A program made the translations under genes and the position numbers. The notes beneath the pieces are model-generated. The model was given only the letters and a program-made list of their open reading frames with translations. It searched no databases and was not told the DNA's origin. From Pomphorhynchus laevis (lineage: Eukaryota > Acanthocephala > Palaeacanthocephala > Echinorhynchida > Pomphorhynchidae), in assembly GCA_012934845.2 (NCBI GenBank), contig WNNJ02000797.1:1-64000 (forward strand): 64,000 nucleotides of DNA, in the 5' to 3' direction. Below, piece after piece: positions 9,715 through 19,690 of this stretch. Positions within the stretch are counted from its first letter, which is position 1; each line of letters starts with the position of its first letter.

Positions 9715-9939
9715 CTGCGTTTCAGAGGACTGCGTTTCAGAGGACTGCGTTTCAGAGGACTGCGTTTCAGAGGACTGCGTTTCAGAGGACTGCGTTTCAG
9801 AGGACTGCGTTTCAGAGGACTGCGTTTCAGAGGACTGCGTTTCAGAGGACTGCGTTTCAGAGGACTGCGTTTCAGAGGACTGCGTTTCAGAGGACTGCGT
9901 TTCAGAGGACTGCGTTTCAGAGGACTGCGTTTCAGAGGA
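9715..9939. repeat. 15-bp tandem array, 15 units
   Basis: Fifteen head-to-tail copies of TGCGTTTCAGAGGAC lie about 110 bp before the start codon of the full-length RLE LINE. The copies look essentially identical, which suggests recent expansion or active homogenisation. Because 15 is divisible by three, the reverse strand reads as (SSETQ)15, which is a by-product. Tandem repeats in LINE leaders are often promoter units; the L2-like element at 38,661 has a comparable 20-bp array. Confidence 0.9.
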
Positions 9940-10049
9940 CGTAAGGTCGTACACCCAGGGTACCTCCCGGGTTGAGCACTCGCGCGGAAGATTACAACTT
10001 ACTTTGTGACACAAAGACAATCGAAACTAACAATTAAACGTCGTCTTGT

Positions 10050-13026
10050 ATGCCCAAAGGAATACCGTCTAACCAGAGGCTATGCTGTGGATGTAATGGT
10101 CCATCAGCAAAGTGCAAAGGTTGCAAATGTGCGAAGGCAGGAGCTCCTTGCGTTAATTGCCGTGCACCTGAATGTAACAATAGCGTGCATATTGGACCTC
10201 AGACAGTGTGTTTAACCTCTGCTGCTGAACCAGTAGGTAGAGTGGCGGATTTGAATCCCCTTACTGATAGTGGCAGTACACGGACAACTGATAATCCAAT
10301 TGTAGATAACTTGCACGACCCTGTTGATAGGCAGTCTCTTTCACTTCAGGCGATTTATGATGTGGTGATACAATGGAGGCCTAGTGCGATGCGACTCCCA
10401 AGATGTGCTGCGTCGAATGAATTCGTTGAAATGCTTGCTAGCCTCTATCAGATTGCAGCCGAAGCTGATAACCATGATATGTTTGCACTTAAAAAGGCCA
10501 CTATTTTGTCCCGGTGCGTTTTGCAACGTCTTCCATCTAGAAAGGTGTCCGAGATCCGAAAAGCACTGGAGCGCATAATCAGACTATGGAAAAATGGCAG
10601 ATTCGTCGATGTTTTCAATGAGGCAAGAATATTACAGCGACGTTGTATGCCCATGCGTTCGAGCCCGCGTACTGATGATTGGATAAAGCGCTATGTCAAG
10701 TTGGTCACAAGTGGAAAGCTGTCAGCGGCGACTGCCATATTGGAAGAGAACCAACAGTCGAGCATTCTAGATCCTGATTCGATTGTCGATGGTTTGACTG
10801 TACGTGAACACCTGCAGAATCTACACCCAACAGCCGCAGATGCTGATGCGTCCGCTTTATTACAACGAGATTTGCCGAATGTTAGAGAGCATCATCCTTC
10901 GCTCTTCTCTGTCATAGATGGGGAAGCTATCATCCGAGCGGCCAACAAAACCTCAGGTGGAGCTGGCCCATCAGGGCTGGATGCGATGGCTTGGAGACAA
11001 CTCTTGAATAGCTTCTCCGTGCATTCCAAGGCTCTAGCGGATGCTTTGGCATATTTTGCAGTGAGCCTTAGCACTATTCAACTCAGCCCTCGAATGTTAG
11101 AGGCGTTTACTGCTTGCCGGTTGATATCAATACCAAAGAATAATGGGAAAATTAGACCGATTGGTGTATCAGAGGTTGTTCGCCGCATTGTCAGTAAAAC
11201 CATATTGTCCTGCGTCAAAGATGATCTTAAAAACGTAGCCGGGATTGTCCAACTTTGCGCATCCCAGCGAAATGGGATCGATTTTGCGATTCACTCGCTT
11301 CGCGATACGTATTCTTCTAACCAGAGCTATGGACTTCTCGCTGTCGACGCTAAGAATGCGTTCAACTCTGTCAATCGAAATGTTATGCTACACAATATCA
11401 AACACACTTGCCCTGGGCTAGCACAGTCCTTATCTAACATTTATGCGGGCGACGCAGAACTGGTACTTGGTGGTGGATCTTTAGCATCGTGCGAGGGAGT
11501 AACCCAGGGAGATCCCTTAGCCATGGCTGCCTTCGCAATGGCATCCTTACCATTGATAAGTATGATCAAGCAAGTCGTGCCAAACATTGTTCAGCGTTGG
11601 TTTGCTGACGATGCGAATTTTGTAGGTTTGCCTGAGGATCTGTTGCGTGTATGGCAACTTCCCCAAATCCAAGGACCAAAATTCGGATATAATGTGAACC
11701 CTAGCAAAACCAAGATGCTCCTTCATCCGCAATCCGAAGGGGTGTATCCACTTCCCGCAGACATTGAGACACGGTTCGATGGCATCGAGGTGCTTGGTGC
11801 GCCAATTGGCTCAGGCGAATTTGTAAAGGAAATTACAAAAATTAAAATATTAAAGTGGACTGAGCTTGTTTCTCGTATATCTACTGTATCACGATTTGAT
11901 CCCCATGCTGCTTTCTCAGGATTCAATAAGTCAATACAATGGAAATGGACACACTTTATGAGATCGACACCAAGTGAAACGGATCTGTATTTGTCCTTAC
12001 GGGATTCTATATTCAGTGGTTTGGCTCCCTCACTTTTCGATCAAGATCTAAACTCAGTTATGCACGCGTTGATTTCGTCACCAATTTCAAAGGGTGGAAT
12101 GGGCATGGTTGATCCAGTAAGCGCAGCTTTGACCGAGTTCGAAAGCTCGAAAAAATTTTGTAAAACATTTGATAGTGGGCTACAAGGTGATCTGCTCAGG
12201 GATGCTCAGAATAACTTGACAGAAGAGTTGAATCGAGAACGACAAAAAGTTGTGGATGAGCGTTTGGCATACATTCGATCAATCTTACCCGCCTCAATGC
12301 ATCAAGCCCTGGAATTTGCACTGGGACAGGGTGCTTCCTCTTGGATTAGTGCAGTTCCAGTGAAAGCTGAATTCAGTCATTTGTGTCCACATGAATTCAG
12401 AGATGCTCTTGCGTTGCGATATGGCTTTGACCCTATCGGGATTCCCAAGGACAAGTGTGTGTGGTGATGATGCGAAACTCCCACATTTGCTTTCGTGCAA
12501 GCGAGGAGGTGTTGTAATAACAAGGCATAACGCCTTGTTATCAAGGCGTTATCAAGTTGTTATCACAGGTGTGTACTGGGGTTGGTGTCGAACCGATATT
12601 ACAACGGGTAGATAGTGATCACTGTTTTGATCATCGGGTCACTTGTCGAAGTAACGACGCGCGACTCGACATCGTCTGCATTGGGCTTTCTGACGCCAGA
12701 TATGAGCGAACGTTCTTTGACGTTACGGTTTTCAACCATTTTGCTCCATCGTGTGCGTCTACGAGAAATGCTGCATTTGATTTTCATGAAGCGAGAAAAA
12801 GATCAAAATACGCGGAACGTATCATCGATATCGAAAGGAGTAGATTTATGCCGCTGGTGTTTACGGCTTCTGGTGCTGCGGGACCCGACGCCATGGTTTT
12901 GCTCAGGACAATTGCTCGATTGCGTTCATCACGTGGGAATAAAAGCTATGCTGAATGCCTGTGTGGCCTCAAAAGGTCCATAAGTTTGCTGCTGTGTCGT
13001 GCTGCCTCACATGCAATCAGAGGATG
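10050..13026 (+). pseudogene. RLE-type LINE copy b, nearly complete RT plus nuclease
   Basis: From ATG 10,050, 805 codons run open. Residues about 11-45 form a Cys-rich block (CCGC, KCKGCKC, PCVNC, ECNN) resembling CXC/tesmin DNA-binding modules. The reverse transcriptase follows: RPIGVSEVVRRIV, motif A DAKNAFNSVNR near residue 432, motif B GVTQGDPLAM, and motif C WFADDANF near 518. Then comes the shared C-terminal region (KSIQWKWTHF, GGMGMVDP). A frameshift in the TGTGTGTGG run near 12,455-12,465 moves the CCHC knuckle (CVCGDDAKLPHLLSC) into the next frame. A local duplication of ACGCCTTGTTATCAAG-like sequence at 12,528-12,560 causes a second shift. The nuclease core (ARLDIVC...FFDVTVFN, KRSKYAERI) continues to 13,026, where copy c has inserted. 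Two shifts plus truncation make it inactive, unless the shifts are assembly errors. Confidence 0.88.
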
Positions 13027-14420
13027 TTATATTTTTTTTAGAAGAAAAGCTTTATTTTACAAAGTTTACAAAGGGAATTTAACCCAAATATCATTATGTT
13101 TGAATTTCATGTTACGGGGCGTGTGCTTTAGCTAAGGCTTCTGTTGCTCGAGGCGGACGGCCTTTCCACTTGAAGAACGGTAACCCCGGATGCATATCGA
13201 CGCCGCGCGGCATAGGGCAACACCGATTTCACGTGTAATGCGAGTCAAGCAATGTGCGTATGTCATTTGGTCAGACCTCTGCGCCTGCAGAAAGGCGATT
13301 CGGCGCAACACAGCACGAGAGCTTTCACTCAATCCGCCGTTTGTCGAAGCGATGAAGGGTACAAATGTGCCTCTTGCAATCTGTTGAACCCGTTCCTCAT
13401 ATTTAGACTTCTTTCTTGCTTCGTGGAAGTTAAACGCACTGGACGTGCTTGTACGGTAAGATTCGGCAAGGTTGTTGAAAATGCTGACGTCTATATACGT
13501 CCACTCGAATCTACCGGGAAACAGTCCAGTACAGACGATATCCACTCGTGCGTCAAGATCTCTTGTCGTTGCACTATTGGTGAAGACGTGATCCACGCTG
13601 GGACTATCGAGTACAGGTTCGATCCCTACACCATGACAAACAGTCGTTAGATTTCGGGCAAGGATATCACGAACGATATTGTGACGAAAAATCTGCAACC
13701 CTCCACGCCGACATGAAAGGAGATGCTTCAAGCATGCAGGAGTATTGCATATGCATCTCGTGGGCATGTCAGTCGGTTCCCAAGCATACCGCATAGCCAT
13801 ACTATCTCTGAATTCACGTGGAAGAATATGGAAGTTTTCACGAACCGGGGGCACTATGGAAAGCCATGACGATGCACCATAAACGGACGCGTATGCAAGG
13901 GCTTCCTGTGAGATTTCATTTAAGTTCGACTTAGCGTAATTAAAGCGGCCAATTGCGGCCGTCTTTCTTTCAGCAGTAATCCGCTCGCCGATCTTTTGCT
14001 GTTCGGTTCTGAAGACGACACCTTGGCAATCTGACGTGAATGACGAGCACATTCTCTCAGAAGAGCTGAATTCCAGGTCCTTCACGAACAGAGGGTCAAT
14101 GATCCCGAGGCCTCCTTCTCGTATGGGACTGGTGAGTACCTTCACCCAATCTTCTGAAAGGTCCTGCTTTGTCATTTCCTTTAAGAATCTCCCGGTAATT
14201 GCATCCCGCAAAGGTGCAAGGTCGTCATCGGAGCAACTCGTTGTGCGTAAGAAGTGTGTCCACTTCCATTGCAATGACTTGGTCAATCCGATGTAAGAAA
14301 TATGCGGGTCTACAGAGCATATCTCTGTGAGCCGGTCTGTCAGATAAACGTCATCTTCAATTCGCTCTCTGGTCGATTCTTTCATGAACGCACTTGATCC
14401 AATGAATGAGCCGAGAATTT
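13027..14420 (-). pseudogene. RLE-type LINE copy c, C-terminal part
   Basis: On the minus strand, coding runs 14,420-13,132 without a break. It begins with RT-thumb sequence (KILGSFIGSSAF), then SLQWKWTHFLRT, GGLGIIDP, the zinc knuckle CICNTPACLKHLLSC, FRHNIVRDIL, and the nuclease core ARVDIVC...YIDVSIFN with RKKSKYEERV. It ends in SSSGKAVRLEQQKP. The 3' UTR (13,131-13,027) ends in an A-run and abuts the truncated end of copy b, so this copy inserted into or beside b in the opposite orientation. The RT catalytic part is missing. An open frame of over 400 codons in a truncated copy argues for a young insertion. Confidence 0.88.
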
Positions 14421-14920
14421 TATTATAATAGTAGCTCTAGATCTCTCGAAGCAAATTTTCAGTACAATGAACAACGAAAATTGTCTAAATACAATGAAAG
14501 AATAATGGAGGTGGAACGAGGGACATTCATTCCGTTCGTTTTATCTTCATCTGGTGGATTGGGGGATCAGGCAATCAAATTACTGAAAACCCTTTCTGGT
14601 GCAATCTCTCGCCGAACGAATGCAGAATACGCCGAAACGCTCACTCGGATCAAAAGGAAAATATCCATTGAAATAGCCCGCTCCACCTCAGCATGTTTAC
14701 GAGCCCCACGTTTACGCAAGAACGGTGCAATACAGTCAGACGGAACTAAGTTAAACAGCTTGAATCAGGTTTTCTCAGAAGAAATTGTAGACAATGATTT
14801 GTATCGTTGAACTAATGCCCATTTGCGGGTATAATATGTATTCGTTAAAAAAATTTATTATAAAAAAAATAAAAATAATTAATAAATAATAATAGTCAAT
14901 GTTCAAAAAAATTATTATTA
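14421..14920 (+). pseudogene. RLE-type LINE copy e, 3' end only
   Basis: A short copy starting inside the nuclease domain: NFQYNEQRKLSKYNERIMEVERG, TFIPFVLSSSGGLGDQA, TRIKRKISIEIARSTSACLRAP, with a stop at 14,808-14,810. Downstream is the same GCCCATTTGCGGGT hairpin as copy a, then an A/T-rich tail with (ATT)n. The 5' breakpoint abuts the 5' end of the oppositely oriented copy c at about 14,420. Confidence 0.85.
14817..14831 (+). other. 3'-UTR hairpin of RLE LINE (second copy)
   Basis: Exact match of the 15 bases at 9439-9453, in the corresponding place after the stop codon of copy e. Confidence 0.5.
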
Positions 14921-14939
14921 TTATTTCGACAAACAGACC

Positions 14940-14967
14940 GTAGTTTTATTTATATAAATAAAACTAC
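14940..14967. repeat. perfect 28-bp palindrome
   Basis: GTAGTTTTATTTA and its complement meet at a TA centre. It lies just after the tail of RLE copy e and just before the first coding sequence of copy d, so it may mark a junction. Confidence 0.7.
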
Positions 14968-14984
14968 GAAACAAAAGATCTCTA

Positions 14985-16325
14985 ATTATTGCTCATTAGT
15001 AAATCGTCTTGCTGACGTGGGTATTCTTGATTTGCAGATAAGCTATACTAGTATGACCAGATCGCTTCAGCATAAATGGATTCACTTGCAAAGAACCACA
15101 AACTGTTCAATTGGTAGTTTCGATGATCTCTATGACACCATTCAGAAGCGTTTTGATAAGCTTTTTAATTTGAAATTGCCTGACGACGATTATTTATGGC
15201 CGTTATTTTCCCTTCCGATAAGACTAGGTGGTCTAGGTATTGCTGACCCACGTTTTACTGCGATAGAAGAGTTTAAAAGCTCAAAAGATATATGCACTCC
15301 TTATTTAAATGGCTTATACGGTGTGGACTTAAGGACTGAACAATTCAAACGCATTGCCCTTATAGGCACTTCAAAGATTGATATTCAAAAGTCATTGCTT
15401 AGAGATCGAGTAGCTAATGTTGGTGACAATTTGTTACGTATTATGGAACATCTACAAGTCAAAGGTGCCTCGTCATGGCTCTCCACATATCCTACGAGTG
15501 ATCGTTGGACTCGAGTTAGCAATGTAGAATTTCGTGACGCACTTGCAGCTCGATATCATAGACTACCACTAGACGCGCCCTCTCATTGCCCCTGCGGTGA
15601 ACATAATTCTCTGGCTCACTCACTTACCTGTCCCACCGGAGGTCATCCATCGATAAGACATGATTCAATTCGTGATATATTTTCTAAAACCTTGACAGAA
15701 ATATGTGATAATGTGCAAAAAGAGCCAACACTACTGCCAGTAAATTCTAGTATTCATTTCGAGCGCATATCTACATCTCGCGCTCATGATGCACGTTTGG
15801 ATATCGCCTGCTGTGGTTTTTATGGAAGTCGTTCGGAGCGAACTTTATTTGATACTTGCGTTTTTAACGTTTTCGCTCCGTCCAACCTTTCGAAATCCGC
15901 TGGGGCTGCTTTTACATATCACGAAACACGTAAATTCGCTAAGTATCAAGAGAGAGTAACTGCCATAGAGAGGGCGAATTTCGCACCTATCGTGTTATCA
16001 TATTTCGGTGGAGCAGTAAAATCATCTGCACAATTAATTCAGAGAATTGCACAGAAGATGGCAATAAAAAACAATCATTCCTACTCAGAAGAATTGAGTT
16101 GGAATTCAGTTGGCTCGTTCAATTTCGATGTGTATTCGCGGTCCTCGTTCTGCTCGACATCGACCTGCAAACTCAATGAACTAAAATTTATAGTATAACT
16201 ATATTTGTTTGTTTGTTTTTTTTTCAAAAAAAATCAATTATTAAAAAAAACAGACGATCAAAGCTCACAGTTGCACTGTTAAAAAAAAAGAAAAAGCAAA
16301 GAAAAAAAGACTCACAAACAAAAGT
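14985..16325 (+). pseudogene. RLE-type LINE copy d, C-terminal part
   Basis: Open from about 15,000 (VNRLADVGILDLQISY) with SLQHKWIHLQRTT, RLGGLGIADP, the zinc knuckle CPCGEHNSLAHSLTC, IRHDSIRDIF, and the nuclease core ARLDIAC...LFDTCVFN with RKFAKYQERV. Near 16,105-16,115 the frame shifts: the expected LARSISMCIRGPRSARHR continues in another frame, so the C-terminus in the open frame (to 16,198) is aberrant. A T- and A-rich tail follows to about 16,325. Like copies a and c, it lacks the RT catalytic part. Confidence 0.87.
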
Positions 16326-17400
16326 CAAAAAAGTTCATGTTTGAATGCTGAAACCGATCTTGAGTTGACAATTTCTTCACTTAATCGGTTCCACTTACCT
16401 ACGATTCGGTGTCCAAATTGTACAGTTTTAGAGCGTATAACTCGGCGATGGGCTAAAGTAAAATTGTGTCCACGCAAAGCCCGACTTTTCCGAACAGTCA
16501 TCAATTCTCTTAAGACGTGATATCGCTTGTGTAAAGCTTCCCATGTTGAACACATATCTCGCCGAAACCGAAGGTCGCTTATAGAAACCATACCAAGTTT
16601 TTTAGCCTTTCATTATAAGGTAAGGCTTTAACTGAATTTACGAGCTTTGTTGCCCGGCGCAGCACATTTTCAATTCTACTTTTCTCGTATACTGTTCTTG
16701 GGAACGAACATTGTGATGCATAGGTAAGATGACTGATCACAAATGCGTTGGCGAGTGCTCTAAATGAAACTGGACTCAACACACTAAAAGTTCTACGAAT
16801 CATCCCAACCATTCGATTTGCTTTCGAGCAAGCCAACTCAGTATTCCAACTAGTCGAAAAATCATTCGCAACTACTATTCCAAGGTCGCTAAGACGAGTT
16901 ACTACTTTAATGTTCTGATCCTCAAGATGATAAGTTGGATACACACTATGACTGCGTGATTGTAAACGCATACAAGCACACTTTGATATATTCAGTGACA
17001 GACCATTCATATAAGCCCAGTTGGAAATGCTGTCGATATCCGATTGAACTAGCACCGTGTCCGAATCTGACCGGATAGCCTGCCAAATTTTTAGGTCGTC
17101 TGCATATAAAAGAGAGTGTGAGTTCAAAATGGAAGGAAGGTCATTAATGAAAATACAGAATAACAATGGGCCGAGGACCGAACCCTGCGGAACTCCAACA
17201 TTGACCGGATAAGGATCAGAAAGAGAACCATTTACAACAACCTGATAGAATCTGTTAGATAAAAATTCTTTTATCCAGCGAATAATAAGTGGATCAATGT
17301 TTAGAGCACGCATTTTCTGAATCAAGATGTCATGTGGAACCATATCAAACGCTTTTGAAAATCAAAAAATACTATATCAACATCAAAGCCCTTATCAACT
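16326..17400 (-). pseudogene. CR1-like LINE, RT C-terminal half
   Basis: On the minus strand, from 17,400: FFDFQK, then a one-base loss (expected KAFDMVPHD). The frame 17,343-16,579 carries VGVPQGSVLGPLLFCIFINDLP, LLYADDLKIW, a thumb region and VLRRATKLVNSVKALPYNERLK. A frameshift near 16,600 leads to 16,591-16,325 (RGHNFTLAHRRV, VGKWNRLSEEIV). The 5' end is truncated exactly at the boundary with the L2-like right half (17,401), and the 3' end abuts RLE copy d. It belongs to the same subfamily as 44,120-45,010 and 49,432-51,620. Confidence 0.85.
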
Positions 17401-18862
17401 AGTTGTCCACACCCGCCGCAAAATTCGACGGCGCTCCATCTCTCCTATGTGTCTTCTCCTCTAGTCCGATCACCACCCCACACAGTTTCCGCCTCGGCCT
17501 CCTCGACACTATATATATTCTCCATAATTCCGATATCATCATCAATTTATTCACCAAGCAATCCATCGATCTCTTCTGCCTCACCAAATCCTGACACTCT
17601 GATTCCAAAAACCTCTCAATTCGCGTTTGCTCTTTACCGGTTCGCACTAGTCGAATCTGCCCGTCATCCCGCGTCTCTTCGCAAAATCACCCCCTTCAGT
17701 CCTTGCTATTTTGAATTACTCACTTGTCGTTCTAGACCGATCACTCTTGATCTCGCCATTGTATACCGTCCTGGTTCATCTGTTCATAATACTTATTTCT
17801 TAACGAACTCGCTGAAGTCCTGTCCTACTGTTCTTTGTCCTCCATCCCTTCACTTGTTCTTGGCGACTTCAACATCCCCTTCGATCGCCTCTCTTTCATT
17901 GATTCGATCCGGTTCATAAATGTCTATCCAAACGCAACTACAAACTCATCTCCACAGCCTCCACACATATCCTTGGCGAGGCACTCGATGCCACTCATAA
18001 TGAATATAAATAAAATCACTTATGAATATGTAAATCGTTCTCACCTTCGGCATAATGAATGATCTAAGACTTTTCTGTCATCAGTCTCTTAAAACACGAA
18101 TCAATGCAGATCGTCGAATTTCCAAAAAACAAGAAACACACTTCATATAACTAAGAACTATTTTACCTCACAACCATGGAGTTGCTTTAAACAACTATTT
18201 AGCACATTTGTCTGGCCTCATTGGAAACATAATTTAGTCATCGTTTCTCGTAAATAAAATAGAAATTAAAGACATGTCAAGTTCGTAGATTGATCGATTT
18301 CCCTTCTTGTATGACTCTCATATCATCTCTCCTTTTTTCTAGACTCGATTATTGTCTTAGTCTATTTTCCAACTCACCTAAATCCACTCTTCTTCCCCTA
18401 CAACGCAGCTGTCCGAATTCTCCTCCGTCTTCGTCGTTTTGATCATACATCCTACCATCTTGCTTCTCTCGATTTGCCTACAATTTATTGTCGTGTTCAA
18501 ATTCGTCTTCTTATCGTTGCTTTCCGCCTTGTAACTCTTCATACCCCTTCATTTCTCAACCTTCCTTTTCTTGATAATTCTCGTCCTGTTTACTGTTCCT
18601 TGCGTTCCTGTAATTCCCTTCTTTTACATGTCCCAAACTACTCTACCTCCTTTGGACTCCGCTCCTTCCTGGTGGCTGCTCCTCTATCGTGGAATCATCT
18701 GCCCATTCATATACGCCAATCAACTTCCCTGCAGTGCTTCAAACGACAAATCCGATCCCATTTTAACAATTTATCCGCTTGACTTTTTCATTTTTGTTTG
18801 TGAACTTGTAAGCGTACAGCTTGTACACATTTGCCACATTAAATAAATTTGTATTATTATGT
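17401..18862 (+). pseudogene. L2-like LINE, right half of split element
   Basis: Starts at AGTTGTCCACAC, the direct continuation of the ORF1 sequence broken at 8152. It encodes the endonuclease N-terminus (FRLGLLDTIYILHNSDIIINLF) and the catalytic-loop segment LVLGDFNIP (about 17,850-17,885). At about 18,010 the family match is lost and resumes at 18,280 in the RT C-terminal region (RRLIDFPS-type, LDYCLSLFSNSP). So the middle is deleted, or replaced by 270 bp of unrelated sequence. It ends with the family 3' hairpin (about 18,800-18,835) and the tail TTAAATAAATTTG then TATTATTATG. Confidence 0.82.
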
Positions 18863-19540
18863 AGAATATCTTTCGTCATTTAAGTAAATTATGTTCCAAG
18901 TTGTTTCGAATTAATTATAATGAAATACTAGCGCTTCTTAAAATGATATATGTTCGATTTTGGTTGATTTGACTATGCATTATAGCTATGTGGCACATGA
19001 TGAGGTATTACGATAATTACCCTCCTGAATATATTTTTTGAATAACAAACAGTACCACATAGGTTACATTATTACATTGAGAATATTATCTCATGACGGC
19101 TGTTCTCGGATTGCCAGACTATCCCATCGATCGATCTGAGCATATAATTCTTTGCCCACATAAATGTCAAGATAAAAACTGCTAAAATTAAAATGGTCGT
19201 TCAAGGATGGTACAGCTTAAATCAAAGCCACACTCCATTTAAGTAAAACTTTTATTTTTTATGAATTCTATGTTTTCTGTGAGCTAACAAAACGATCTGT
19301 TTGTCTATAGCTATAAATTGTATTTTTTATAATGCAGCAATTATATGTAAAAACGGAAATATATAATATAAGTTACACATTTTTATTTTTTGCATTTATC
19401 AAATTATTGAGGATGGTGATGATAGAAACGATTCGCTTAGCAACAAATCATATTCTAATAAGAATGTTATTATATTCACCTAAAAAAAGTTTGAGATATT
19501 AATATAGACAAACCATTCAAAGATATAAACTTAAACACAC
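18863..19540. other. no gene seen
   Basis: AT-rich sequence with no recognisable coding or RNA feature. Confidence 0.6.
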
Positions 19541-19690
19541 ACTACTCATACAAGCTTAAATACGCATAACTACTTACAAGCAAGCCCAACGAACACACAA
19601 GCTTAAACACACAATTATTCGATTACAACGAGCAAAGCGAGCGGACACAACAATCGATGTCAAGGACAAAGAAGACAGAAACGAAAAAAT
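19541..19690 (+). promoter_or_regulatory. probable 5' leader of CR1-like LINE
   Basis: Holds repeated CAAGCTTAAACACAC-type strings and the GC-rich imperfect palindrome CGAGCAAAGCGAGCGG. This resembles the GCGAGC-TA-GCGAGC-like palindrome found before other LINEs in this window. It lies directly upstream of the ORF1 remains. Leader and promoter role are inferred from position. Confidence 0.4.

Noticed and set aside
9715-9939. CRISPR-like array
   Set aside because: Units are contiguous with no unique spacers, and the window is eukaryotic.
9709-10020. Minus-strand frame with (SSETQ)15
   Set aside because: The 15-bp array is divisible by three, so every frame stays open; no support for a repeat protein.
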